Source: an uncultured delta proteobacterium (GTDB lineage: Bacteria > Desulfobacterota > WTBG01 > CAIYCZ01 > CAIRTM01). Taken from it: a stretch of DNA of 45,803 nucleotides. The notes beneath the pieces are model-generated. The model ran no database searches and was not told the DNA's origin. It worked only from the letters and a program-made list of their open reading frames with translations. Shown here piece after piece: positions 7,417 through 15,670 of this stretch. A program made the position numbers and the translations under genes. The stretch covers positions 1 through 45,803 of the forward strand of contig CAIRTM010000024.1 in the NCBI GenBank assembly GCA_903881505.1, given 5' to 3'. Position 1 is the first letter of the stretch, and every line of letters begins with the position of its first letter.

Positions 7417-7923
7417 CTAATAGCCGACTCTTCTTGAATGCCAATATCTTTTGCCCCAATAATGATCGTTCAGTTTTGAAATTGTCACACCCTGTTTTTT
7501 TGAGACATGCAGGAAAGTCTCGTCGTCTATGTACATACCGACGTGGTTGAGCTTGGCGCCTGTTTTAAAGAACACCAGGTCGGCCGGACGAAGTTCACCG
7601 CGTTCTACTGCTTTTCCAACGTGAGCCTGAAGCTCAGTGGTGCGGGGCAGCTCTATACCCAGTTTTTCAAGATAGGTGACATATACCAGGCCTGAGCAGT
7701 CGATACCCTGTTTGCTGAGGCCTCCGAGCGCATAGCCTGTATCCTTCCACTGCCGGTACTGCAGATACAGCATTTCTTTTACCGCTTTGGAATCGGATAA
7801 ATTTATTTTTCCCGGAGTCGTGCCAGGGCTCTCTTCGGGTGCGTGCTTGACACGCAGGAGGCTGCAGCCTCCTGCCATGAGCGTTAAAAAAACAAGGACG
7901 GCAAGCGGCGCTGTTTTGTTCAT
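7417..7923 (-). CDS. NlpC/P60-family lipoprotein peptidase (Spr/MepS-like)
   Basis: A 168-residue lipoprotein with lipobox AGGC (about residues 17-20; Ser at +2, outer-membrane type), a short linker and an NlpC/P60 cysteine-peptidase domain. The catalytic Cys lies in GIDCSGLVYVTY, the catalytic His in LNHVGMYIDD, and a polar third residue is supplied by FLHVSKKQG. This family cleaves peptide cross-links or stems in peptidoglycan; MepS of E. coli (188 aa) cleaves D-Ala-mDAP cross-links and permits sacculus expansion. GGAAAGG upstream supports the start. It is probably monocistronic, with a strong hairpin and repeat-rich spacer upstream. Exact bond specificity cannot be read from sequence. Confidence 0.85.
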   Translation of the reverse strand: MNKTAPLAVLVFLTLMAGGCSLLRVKHAPEESPGTTPGKINLSDSKAVKEMLYLQYRQWKDTGYALGGLSKQGIDCSGLVYVTYLEKLGIELPRTTELQAHVGKAVERGELRPADLVFFKTGAKLNHVGMYIDDETFLHVSKKQGVTISKLNDHYWGKRYWHSRRVGY

Positions 7924-7954
7924 AAATCCTTTCCTTTAAAGCATGTTACAAGTT

Positions 7955-7982
7955 GAGATTGCTTCCCTTCGTTCGCAATGAC
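7955..7982. repeat. ATTGC...GCAAT intergenic palindrome
   Basis: ATTGC at 7958-7962 pairs with GCAAT at 7975-7979 around a C/T-rich loop. The motif (GAGATTGCTTC...CGCAATGAC) resembles a REP-like element common between genes in many bacteria. It lies in a repeat-rich spacer with two further palindromes. Confidence 0.4.
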
Positions 7983-8010
7983 TTAAAGCTGAACGGTTTC
8001 AGCTTTAAGT
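7981..8010. terminator. Perfect 13-bp stem hairpin, possible terminator of the decarboxylase operon
   Basis: ACTTAAAGCTGAA at 7981-7993 and its exact reverse complement at 7998-8010 enclose a 4-base loop. It lies about 140 bases past the stop of the last operon gene (8151). No T-run follows on either strand, so intrinsic termination is uncertain; a structural or repeat-derived role is equally possible. Confidence 0.35.
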
Positions 8011-8017
8011 ATACTGT

Positions 8018-8050
8018 CCGTTCATCCTTTCGACAAGCCCAGGGCGAACG
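8018..8050. repeat. CCGTTC-family intergenic palindrome
   Basis: Outer arms CGTTC (8019-8023) and GAACG (8046-8050) flank a loop containing TTTCGACAAGCCCAGGGC. It is the same family as the elements at 40891, 40947 and 45747. Confidence 0.6.
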
Positions 8051-8150
8051 TTTGGTGTTTTTGGTTTCAATTATTTAGAAAAAGCTTTTGCCTGCCCGCA
8101 CGTATGTCTGTAACCATGCACCCTGAACACGGGCGTGCAGGCATCGGCGG

Positions 8151-9506
8151 TCAGTCCTGCGGCTGTTCTTCCGTCCTGTCGCGCAGGAACACCCACAGGG
8201 GCGTTGCCAGCAGTATCAGGATGAGCGACCACATGCCGGCCTGGGCTCCGGCGCCGAAAATGGTGCCAAGGGAGAAGGTGAACGCGACGATCGCAACCGG
8301 GGTATAGGGGCCGATGCGCAGCACCCGCGACAGGGGATGGCGCTTCATGTACAGGACCGCCTCGACAACCGAGCAGAACACGTAGGGTATCATGGCCGCG
8401 TCGGTTGAAAAATCGACGATCAGGCTATACACGGCAACGAGGGTTGCGGAGCCCGAGTTCTCGATCAGCACGAGCGCTGTCGCAAGGCATACCGAAATAA
8501 GAAGCCCTGCGGCGGGAACGCCGCGCGATGATACGCGGCCGAAAACCGCCGGCATCGCGCCGTCGCGTGCCGCGGCCATGGGCACCTGGGCAAGCATCAG
8601 GGTCCAGCCGTTGAGGGCTCCGGCCGACGAGATGATCGCGGCCAGGGAAATGGCTATGGCGGCCCATTCGCCCCATACGGCACGGGCGGCGTCGGCAAAG
8701 GGCGCAGCGGACTGCATGAGCGTTTCACGGGGGATGATGCCCATGACCGAGGCGGTGCCGAGAATGTAGATCAGGGCCGATACGACCGTGCCGATCACCG
8801 TGGCGCGCGGTATCGTCCGTTCGGGATCAATAACGCTGCCGGCGGGCACGGTCGCCGATTCAAGCCCCAGAAAGGCGAACATGGTAATAGGCGCGGTCGC
8901 TGCCAGCGCGCTGAAGAACGGCAGCCCGCTCGGGTTGACGGGCGCAAAGGTCCGCCAGTCGACCCACAGCAGTCCGAACACGCTGATCGAAATAAAGGGA
9001 ATGAGCTTGGTGTAGGTGGCCGCCGCCATGAAGAGACCCGCCTCGCGCACGCCTCGGAGGTTCACCAGCGTGATGATCCAGATCGATGCCAGACCGATCA
9101 TGAGCTGGAGGATATGCTGCCCCGCCAGTGCCGGGATAAGTTCGCAGAGGTAGCCGACCAGGGCAGCGGCAATGGCGGGAAGCGACGCCCAGATCGATAT
9201 CCAGTAGCCCCAGGCGATAATGAAGCCGGCAAAGCGGCCGAAGGCCATGCGCGTGTATGCGTACGGCCCGCCGGTGGCCGGCGCGATGCGTGCCAGCCGC
9301 GCGAAAACCAGGCCCAGGCACACCGCGCCGACGGCCATGACTGCCCAGCCGATAAGCGCCGTTGAGCCATAGCGCGCCAATGCCGCCGGGGCGATAAAAA
9401 AGCCCGAGCCGATCATGTTGCCGATGACAAGCGCTGTGCAGGAGGCCAACCCCAGGCTGCGCGCGCCGGGAGAGTCTTTTGAAGAATCAGCTGTAGCGCC
9501 CTTCAT
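8151..9506 (-). CDS. APC-family amino acid/polyamine antiporter, AdiC-like
   Basis: A 451-residue inner-membrane protein of about 12 helices in the APC superfamily, closest by eye to the arginine:agmatine exchanger AdiC. Helix 1 carries GNMIGSGFF (substrate carboxylate loop), helix 6 FAFLGLESATVPAG with the conserved Glu, and helix 8 GWTLM with the Trp that stacks on substrate in AdiC. Two AdiC substrate residues appear changed: Trp202 to Phe and Asn101 to Leu (hand alignment), so specificity may differ. It would import a basic amino acid in exchange for the decarboxylated amine, removing positive charge. It is last in the six-gene operon, 33 bases after the binding-protein gene. There is no strong ribosome site. 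Confidence 0.8.
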   Translation of the reverse strand: MKGATADSSKDSPGARSLGLASCTALVIGNMIGSGFFIAPAALARYGSTALIGWAVMAVGAVCLGLVFARLARIAPATGGPYAYTRMAFGRFAGFIIAWGYWISIWASLPAIAAALVGYLCELIPALAGQHILQLMIGLASIWIITLVNLRGVREAGLFMAAATYTKLIPFISISVFGLLWVDWRTFAPVNPSGLPFFSALAATAPITMFAFLGLESATVPAGSVIDPERTIPRATVIGTVVSALIYILGTASVMGIIPRETLMQSAAPFADAARAVWGEWAAIAISLAAIISSAGALNGWTLMLAQVPMAAARDGAMPAVFGRVSSRGVPAAGLLISVCLATALVLIENSGSATLVAVYSLIVDFSTDAAMIPYVFCSVVEAVLYMKRHPLSRVLRIGPYTPVAIVAFTFSLGTIFGAGAQAGMWSLILILLATPLWVFLRDRTEEQPQD

Positions 9507-9539
9507 GGTTCGATCCGTACTATTATTTGACCCTTCCGC

Positions 9540-10448
9540 CTACCTGCGGGCAAAGATCTTGAAAAGCTTCAGCGTCATGTCACCCGGCTCGCCGAAATAG
9601 CGGCGGTAGATATCGACGATCCTGTCTGAACGGTACAAACCGCTCAGGGTCGCATCCACTAACAGCCGCAGGTCTTCATCTGCCCGGGGCAGGGCAAAGG
9701 CAAGCGGTTCATACGTGAAATACCGGTCAAGTATCATCAGGTCCGCCCCGGCCCTGTCCGGTGACGCGTAATGCTCCAGGATGACCCGGTCGGCAAAGTA
9801 GGCATCGGCGTTGCCGTCGGAAACGAGCTTAACACCGTGTGTATTGTCGTCAACGGCTACGAGGGTGGCGACAACGCCGAGTGTTTTCGCCCTGCCCCGC
9901 AGCCATTCTTCAGTGTCGGTGCCGGCATGCACCGCGTAGGTATGCCGCGACAGGGCACGGTGCATGGTACCCCGCCAGAGGGGGCCCTCAAAAGCCGGCC
10001 CGCCCTGCAGAACACGGACCATCTCGTGCGGGGCATCCCTGCGCAGCAGTGCGCCGATACCGGTTGAATAGATGGGGATCGAGAACGACACGCGTTTCCG
10101 GCGTTCGAGCGTATCCGAGACAGCGCCGCAGAGCATGTCGATCCGGCCGTCGGAAACCATGGCAAGCCCCGATTCAAGGCTGACCGGTATAAAGCTCACC
10201 TTGAGGCCGCTCAGGCCGAGCTTTGCCTTCAGGGCGTCGGCGATAAGGCGGGCCAGATCGATGGCATACCCGGAGGGCTCCTTGTCGGCCCCTGCTGCAG
10301 AAAACGGCGCCTGGTCCGGAACATAGCCCAGCCGCAGGGTCCCCGTGCTGTGTATGTGTTCCAGTGTCTGCGCCTGAGCTGCCATGGGCAGCGCCGGCAG
10401 CATGATCATGATCAGAAGGCTTGCGTAACTCAGTGAAATCTTTTTCAT
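9540..10448 (-). CDS. Periplasmic solute-binding protein family 3 (amino-acid type)
   Basis: A 302-residue protein with a cleavable signal peptide (about residues 1-25, ending AAQAQ) and a bilobed SBP_bac_3 fold: LRLGYVPDQAPFSA, SGYAIDLARLIADAL and DMLCGAVSDTLERRKRVSFS are the expected ligand-lobe segments. Members bind amino acids for ABC importers or sensor proteins, but no ABC permease or ATPase is nearby. It sits between the PotE-like and AdiC-like antiporters in the decarboxylase operon. That suggests it binds the amino acid or amine handled there and either concentrates substrate in the periplasm or signals. ATG 10448 is chosen because AAAGGAG is seven bases upstream and the signal peptide starts there (MKKIS). 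Confidence 0.8.
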   Translation of the reverse strand: MKKISLSYASLLIMIMLPALPMAAQAQTLEHIHSTGTLRLGYVPDQAPFSAAGADKEPSGYAIDLARLIADALKAKLGLSGLKVSFIPVSLESGLAMVSDGRIDMLCGAVSDTLERRKRVSFSIPIYSTGIGALLRRDAPHEMVRVLQGGPAFEGPLWRGTMHRALSRHTYAVHAGTDTEEWLRGRAKTLGVVATLVAVDDNTHGVKLVSDGNADAYFADRVILEHYASPDRAGADLMILDRYFTYEPLAFALPRADEDLRLLVDATLSGLYRSDRIVDIYRRYFGEPGDMTLKLFKIFARR

Positions 10449-10498
10449 GGAAAGGCTCCTTTCAGCCGGCCCGTTTCTCCGGGCGTCATGCACGGCGG

Positions 10499-11824
10499 TC
10501 ATGCCGCCCTCGTTGAATCCCTGTCGTCGAACCGGTAGGCTATAAAGCCGTAGAGCAGGTAGCCGACCGCCATGACGATCATGGCGCCGAACACGGCATC
10601 TTCACCCGAGGCATACAGGGCGTAAAAGCAGTAGAGCATGGCGATAATAAGCACGGCCGCGTTGCGGCGATAGACGGATGCTTCAGCGTGCGCCTTGTAC
10701 ATGATGATCAGCAGGCCTGAAAGCGAGGTGACATAGGGTATGATGTTGGTCACCGCAGCCAGGCTGACCAGCTTGTTGAACTGTGCGGTGGCATCGGGTG
10801 ACATGGTGGAAAAGGCCATCAGCGTCTGCAGGATGCCGTTCACGATCAGGCCGATAACAGGCGCTTCCAGCCCGCTGACCCTTGAGAAAAACGCGGGGAA
10901 CATGCGGCCGTCGGCGGTATATTTGGCGGTCTGGGCAAGCGTGAACTGCCAGCCCAGCAGGGAACCGAGGCAGGCGATCACCGCCAGCGCCATGATGATC
11001 TTGCCGATGAACGGGTTGAACATCTGCGCGTACACATAGGCAAAGGGCGCGCTTGATGAGGCAAGGTCGGCGTTGGGCACGATGCCCTGGATCACCGTGG
11101 TTGAGAGAATGTAGACGACCGCGGCCCCAAGGGTGCCGAGCATGCAGGCCAGGGGGACTGTCCGCTTCGGGTTTTCCACGGCGTCGGAATTCTGCGCGGC
11201 CGATTCCATGCCCAGGAACGCCCAGAGCGTCAGGGGGATGCTCCGGGTGATGCTTTCCGTGAGCGGGAAATGGTGCGGGTTCCAGGCTGCGGCGAACAGT
11301 GACGGCTTAAACCAGAACCAGCCGATGAACGACAGTCCGGCGACCGGAATAAGTACGCCCCAGACGGTCAGGCTTCCGATCCGGCCGGTTATCCTTGGGC
11401 CGCCGAAGTTCGCAGCGGTTGTCAGCCAGATCAGCGCTATAACGCCGGCGCACAGCGGAATCGAACCGGTTCCCAGCCAGGGGAAAAAAGGCGTCAGATA
11501 GCCTACGGCGGAAATGGCAATCGCCACGTTGCCGATGGCAAGAGACAGGAAATACAGGAACGAACACATGAAAAAGCATGATGAGCCGTGGGCCTCCTCC
11601 GAGTAGGCGGACATGCCTCCGGAGCGGATGCAGAGGATGCCGCATTGCGCGAAGCAGTAGGCGATGGCCATCGAGCCCACGGCCGTGACCAGCCAGGACA
11701 GCAGCGAAACCCCTCCTATCTGGGCCATGCTGGCGGGCAGCATGATAATGCCCGAGCCCATCATGTTGACCGCCACGAGGGTCGTAAGCCCCGTCAGACT
11801 CATTTTCTTGCCGGGATCAGCCAT
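10499..11824 (-). CDS. potE: PotE-like amino acid:polyamine antiporter
   Basis: This 441-residue, 12-helix APC transporter strongly resembles E. coli PotE (putrescine:ornithine antiporter, 439 aa). Diagnostic segments include VNMMGSGIIMLP in helix 1, ISWLVTAVGSMA-like helix 2, ANFGGPRITGRIGSLTVWGV, WNPHHFPL, LTLWAFLGMESA in helix 6, SLLGWQFTLAQ in helix 8 and FYALYASGEDA near the end. The helix-3 Asn and helix-6 Trp seen in AdiC/PotE are kept, unlike in the AdiC-like neighbour. It should exchange an external basic amino acid for its decarboxylation product. It lies 27 bases after adiA. PotE-like proteins can also carry lysine/cadaverine, so substrate pairing with the two decarboxylases is an inference. 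Confidence 0.88.
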   Translation of the reverse strand: MADPGKKMSLTGLTTLVAVNMMGSGIIMLPASMAQIGGVSLLSWLVTAVGSMAIAYCFAQCGILCIRSGGMSAYSEEAHGSSCFFMCSFLYFLSLAIGNVAIAISAVGYLTPFFPWLGTGSIPLCAGVIALIWLTTAANFGGPRITGRIGSLTVWGVLIPVAGLSFIGWFWFKPSLFAAAWNPHHFPLTESITRSIPLTLWAFLGMESAAQNSDAVENPKRTVPLACMLGTLGAAVVYILSTTVIQGIVPNADLASSSAPFAYVYAQMFNPFIGKIIMALAVIACLGSLLGWQFTLAQTAKYTADGRMFPAFFSRVSGLEAPVIGLIVNGILQTLMAFSTMSPDATAQFNKLVSLAAVTNIIPYVTSLSGLLIIMYKAHAEASVYRRNAAVLIIAMLYCFYALYASGEDAVFGAMIVMAVGYLLYGFIAYRFDDRDSTRAA

Positions 11825-11851
11825 GGGTCTCTCCTTTATACGGATAGCCGG

Positions 11852-14161
11852 TTAACGTCTTAGACACAGAACAGTGTACATGCCGTCCACCACCTCGGCG
11901 CCTTCAACTTCATGCTCAAAGCCGGGAAAGCGCGCGTCCCATTTCCCCAGGGTCTGCAGGTAGTGTATCTGCGGGCTGTTCTTTGCGCCGAAATTTTCTC
12001 CGGACATGACCATCGGGATGCCCGGAGGATAGGGCATGACCGCGTTGGCGGCGGTGCGGCCCGCGAGCCTGTCGGCGCCCACCAGCTCGACCGCGCCGCT
12101 GACAATGCCCTGGAACGCCGTAGCCGGGGTCACATCCTGCACGGGCAGTTTTTCGTACGCGGCATTGAGCACCGCGCCGGGGTCGTCCTTTTTGATAAAG
12201 GCGAACATTTCATCGCCCAGGTCCCGCAGGCCAAGCCTGCCGTAGCGGCCGGGATGCGCAGCGGCCAGCTCAGGCAGGGCCTCGTGCAGGGGCGCGTTGC
12301 TGTCATAGAGGCGCTTGAAGGACAGCAGCGTGTTGACGAGCGTGGCCCATTTGCCCTTGGTGATGCCGATGGAGAATAAGAACATCACCTGGAAATTCGT
12401 CGTGCGGGTCGGCACAATGCCGAAGCGGCCGAGAAAGGCGGTGAACAGCTCGGCCGGGATGCCTGTATCGAGCAGCCTGCCGTCATCGCCCATGCCGGGG
12501 GTGAGCAGGCTCACCTTGATGGGGTCGAGCATGCACCAGTTGTCGGTGAGGCCGTCAAAGCCGTGCCAAGCGTCCCCGGGGTGCAGGCGCCAGCAGTCCT
12601 GTTCGGTTACAAGCAGTTCGGCCGGGGCGTCCGCGAACGCGTAGCCGGCGCCGGTTTTCGGCTCGCGCACCTGCTCGGCGTTCCAGGGCTTGAAGAACCA
12701 GTCGCCGCTGTCCGTGTGGCGCCGGTGGAGCTTTGCCACCACCTGCCGGAAATGAACCGCCTCCCTGATCACTTCAGTTGTCAGGTGCCTGCCGCCCGCG
12801 CCGTCCATCATGGCCGTGGAGATGTCGTTCGAGGCGATGATGGCGTACAGGGGCGACGTGGTCGCGTGCATCATGTAGGACTGGTTGAAGCGGTCGTGGG
12901 GTATGGGCTCGCGCCCGTCGCGGACATGAATGTAGGATGCCTGGGACAGGGCGGCCAGCAGCTTGTGGGTCGAGTGGGTGGCGAATACCGTGGCCCGGTC
13001 CGCCCCGTGTTCGGATGCCTTGCCGCGCATGGCAAAGTGGTCGGCATACATGGGGTTGAAACGGGCGTAGGCATACCAGGCCTCGTCAAAATGCACGCGC
13101 GGGCTGCTTTGGGCCAGCAGATCTTCGGCCTGCGCGGCATTGTAGCAGATGCCGTCATAGGTGCAGCCGGTCAGAACCGCGTAGACCGGCTCACGGCGCG
13201 TCATCTCGGACGCCAGGGGGCTTGCGGCGACTTTCGAGCGTATCGTGGCAACGGACATTTCCCCGGCGTGGATCGGGCCGATAATGCCGTAGCGGTTGCG
13301 CGTAGGAACCATGTACACCGGCACGCCGCCGGTCAGGATAAGGCCCTGCTCGATGGACTTGTGGCAGTTGCGGTCGCACACCGCCACGGCGCCCCGCGGG
13401 ATGCAGGCCTGCATGATGGTGCGGTTGGACTCGGAGGTGCCGCCCACCACGTTGTAGGAGCGGTGGGACCCGAAAACGGCAGCCGCGTATTTCTCGCTTT
13501 CGGCAATGGGGCCGGTGTGGTCGAGCAGCGAGCCGAGCTGGCCGCGCTCGATGCCCATGTCGGTGCGGAACAGGTTCTCGCCGTAAAAGTCGAAGAACAC
13601 CCGGCCGACGGGCAGTTTGGTGAAGGCGATGCCGCCCTGGTGGCCGGGCGCCGACCAGGAGTGCTCGCGCAGCATGGCATAGCGGGCCATGGCGTTTGCA
13701 AAGGGCGGCAGCAGCTGCATGCGGTAGCGGTGCATCGCGGCCAGCACCCGGCCGGCGATGAAATCGGCCGTGTCCTCGAGCATCCAGACGAACTCATCGA
13801 CCTGCGCCATCACGTCTTCGGTTATTTCCGTAACGCCCTCGCTGGTTTCGGCCAGCAGGAACACCGGCACCTTTTCATGGCGCTGGCGCAGCTCGCGCAG
13901 CAGCTGCACGGCCGGGCGGCCGCCGCCGGGCACGGCGCCTTTCAGCTGCCAGCTCAGCATCACCGCGTGGATGGAGGCATCCGAGACGATGCTGGCAAGG
14001 CCGTCCTGAAAGCTGACCGCGCTGATCACCGCGGCGTCGTGGGCTTCGATCGCTTCCACCACAGCCTGGGCGCTGCGTCCCAGCGCGGTCTCCAGCCGTT
14101 CCAGTCCGTCCTCTACAATCAGTACCCTGCTTTTGATGGGCTTATATCCGGTGACGATCAT
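11852..14161 (-). CDS. adiA: Biodegradative arginine decarboxylase (AdiA type)
   Basis: A 769-residue PLP-dependent fold-type-I decarboxylase converting arginine to agmatine and CO2 while consuming a cytoplasmic proton. Order: N-terminal wing domain resembling a response-regulator fold (SRVLIVEDGLERLETAL), PLP domain with HSTHK (Schiff-base Lys) about residue 385, and C-terminal domain. Much of the C-terminal half parallels E. coli AdiA (755 aa): SQASYIHVRDG, FNQSYMMHATTSPLYAI, WFFKPWN, GIVPTRTTNFQVMFLFS, PYPPGIPMVMSGENFG. An in-frame start lies 144 bases upstream, but ATG 14161 has AGGAGA eight bases upstream and the protein then aligns with the family N-terminus. It lies between the barrel gene and potE, with 27-43-base gaps. 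Confidence 0.92.
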   Translation of the reverse strand: MIVTGYKPIKSRVLIVEDGLERLETALGRSAQAVVEAIEAHDAAVISAVSFQDGLASIVSDASIHAVMLSWQLKGAVPGGGRPAVQLLRELRQRHEKVPVFLLAETSEGVTEITEDVMAQVDEFVWMLEDTADFIAGRVLAAMHRYRMQLLPPFANAMARYAMLREHSWSAPGHQGGIAFTKLPVGRVFFDFYGENLFRTDMGIERGQLGSLLDHTGPIAESEKYAAAVFGSHRSYNVVGGTSESNRTIMQACIPRGAVAVCDRNCHKSIEQGLILTGGVPVYMVPTRNRYGIIGPIHAGEMSVATIRSKVAASPLASEMTRREPVYAVLTGCTYDGICYNAAQAEDLLAQSSPRVHFDEAWYAYARFNPMYADHFAMRGKASEHGADRATVFATHSTHKLLAALSQASYIHVRDGREPIPHDRFNQSYMMHATTSPLYAIIASNDISTAMMDGAGGRHLTTEVIREAVHFRQVVAKLHRRHTDSGDWFFKPWNAEQVREPKTGAGYAFADAPAELLVTEQDCWRLHPGDAWHGFDGLTDNWCMLDPIKVSLLTPGMGDDGRLLDTGIPAELFTAFLGRFGIVPTRTTNFQVMFLFSIGITKGKWATLVNTLLSFKRLYDSNAPLHEALPELAAAHPGRYGRLGLRDLGDEMFAFIKKDDPGAVLNAAYEKLPVQDVTPATAFQGIVSGAVELVGADRLAGRTAANAVMPYPPGIPMVMSGENFGAKNSPQIHYLQTLGKWDARFPGFEHEVEGAEVVDGMYTVLCLRR

Positions 14162-14204
14162 CGTTTTCTTCTCCTGGGCTGTTAGTGTGGTTTCTGGGTC
14201 AGCG

Positions 14205-15596
14205 TCAGAACTGTATCTTGCCGTACAGCATCGTGTAGCTCCACCCGTCATTGCCGCTGGTTGACTGCCGGGCCCCGCTGTCCGGGTCGGCATAGGCGGC
14301 CACAAGGGTGAAGGAAAGATGCCTGGTCGCGGTCCAGTCGATCATCATGTCATATTCATCGGCAAACTGCGCGCTTGTGACGCCGTAGGCGCCGCTGTCA
14401 TGTATTTTGAAGCGGTAATAGATCAGGTTGGCGGTGACGGCGTCAACCGGGCTGACGGTCAGCCTGAGCATGTGCGTGTCGAGGTTCGAATTGCTCAGCA
14501 CGTATTCGCCCAGGATCTCACCCTGGTACCAGCTGCCCCAGTCGTTGAAACCGTAAAAAAGCGGGTCGTAGTTCTCATCGAAACTCGAGTAGCGATACGT
14601 GAGCGTCGGCTTCCAGAAGATGTTCTCAAACTGGTAGCCGGGCGCCACGTACCAGCCGCGGCCGTTGTCAAAACCGTGGTCGGCGTCTTCATACACGTAC
14701 TCGGCCTCGAGCTTGAACGGCTTCAGGACCGCGGCGGCCAGTCCGGCAAACGGGTTGATGCTGAAGCGGATGTCGCAGATGTTCATGGAGTCGCGCGAAT
14801 CCATGTCCGAGCTGATGAAATACAGTCCGCCGCCGGCCCCGCCGTATTTGCCGAACGCATAGTCCAGGGTCGCGCCGCGCGCGCTGGTGTCGGTATGCGG
14901 ATTGTCGTCGGCCTTGAGGTAGAAAAGATCGCCGGACAGATTGCCCGATTTCATGTGCGCAAGCGTCAGGAAATCGGCGGCATGGCGGTCGCCCAGCCAG
15001 TAGCCGCCGCGCGAGCCGCCGTTGCTCGACTCATTGAAAAACAGGAATCCGGTGCCGGCTATGTACTGCTGGCGCCCGATGGTGATATCGACGAAATCCT
15101 TGTCCAGGGAGCTGAACAGGTCGCCTGAGCGCCACCCGAGATAGGCCTTGCCCACGCGCTTGTTTTCATCCTGCATGCGGTGCACGGTAGAGCCGGCGGC
15201 ATCGGTATCGCTCGTGCGGGTCGCCAGGAACGTCGCCATGCCGTAGAGTTCCCCGGCCTGCGGCAGCACGTAGCGGCCCCCGACGCCGACGCCGCAGGAG
15301 TGTTCGCGCCAGCCGGTTGACTTTTTGCCGAGGATGTTTTTCGACTCCCCGAACCACGAGTTGCCCTGGGCAAAGTTGGCGAACTCAACCCGCATGCCGG
15401 CCTGCAGGAAGCTGCCGTTTTCGTCCTGCCAGAAGCGCAGCGGGTTTTCGTCTGCGCGCATCCTGTGGATGAACTCCGAGAGGATGTTTTCGTTCTTGGA
15501 AAACCCCTGCGTGTCATCCGCAGAAGCGCTGCCCGCGGCGCAGGCTGATGCCAGCGCAAGCGCACACAACCCACATCGTTTAACCAGGTTCTTCAT
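14205..15596 (-). CDS. Outer-membrane beta-barrel porin (alginate-export-like)
   Basis: A 463-residue protein with a signal peptide (MKNLVKRC start, cleavage near SASA-DD) and alternating amphipathic strands throughout, ending in Phe (YGKIQF) as expected for a BAM client. The central segment VDITIGRQQYIAGTGFLFF and the later GDRHAADFLTL resemble the alginate_exp/AlgE-type barrel fold. This does not imply alginate; the family includes general anionic and amino-acid-associated channels. It lies between the two decarboxylase genes, 43 bases before adiA and 74 bases after the LdcA-like gene. A role as the outer-membrane entry/exit route for basic amino acids and their amines is inferred from position only. 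Start at 15596 is set by GGAGG seven bases upstream. Confidence 0.7.
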   Translation of the reverse strand: MKNLVKRCGLCALALASACAAGSASADDTQGFSKNENILSEFIHRMRADENPLRFWQDENGSFLQAGMRVEFANFAQGNSWFGESKNILGKKSTGWREHSCGVGVGGRYVLPQAGELYGMATFLATRTSDTDAAGSTVHRMQDENKRVGKAYLGWRSGDLFSSLDKDFVDITIGRQQYIAGTGFLFFNESSNGGSRGGYWLGDRHAADFLTLAHMKSGNLSGDLFYLKADDNPHTDTSARGATLDYAFGKYGGAGGGLYFISSDMDSRDSMNICDIRFSINPFAGLAAAVLKPFKLEAEYVYEDADHGFDNGRGWYVAPGYQFENIFWKPTLTYRYSSFDENYDPLFYGFNDWGSWYQGEILGEYVLSNSNLDTHMLRLTVSPVDAVTANLIYYRFKIHDSGAYGVTSAQFADEYDMMIDWTATRHLSFTLVAAYADPDSGARQSTSGNDGWSYTMLYGKIQF

Positions 15597-15670
15597 CCCC
15601 GTATCCTCCACCGGTGTTGTATGCCGCCGTGCGTTCAGGCCACGCCCCGCGCGCTGGACAGGCCGTCCAT

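Noticed and set aside
12563-14185. 540-residue plus-strand open frame opposite adiA
   Set aside because: It is the antisense shadow of a well-supported decarboxylase; it is His/Gly/Arg/Val-rich with no domain pattern or ribosome site, as expected from GC-rich codon bias.
14205-15596. Alginate exporter AlgE
   Set aside because: Barrel similarity is general; no alginate or other polysaccharide biosynthesis genes are present and the neighbours are decarboxylases.
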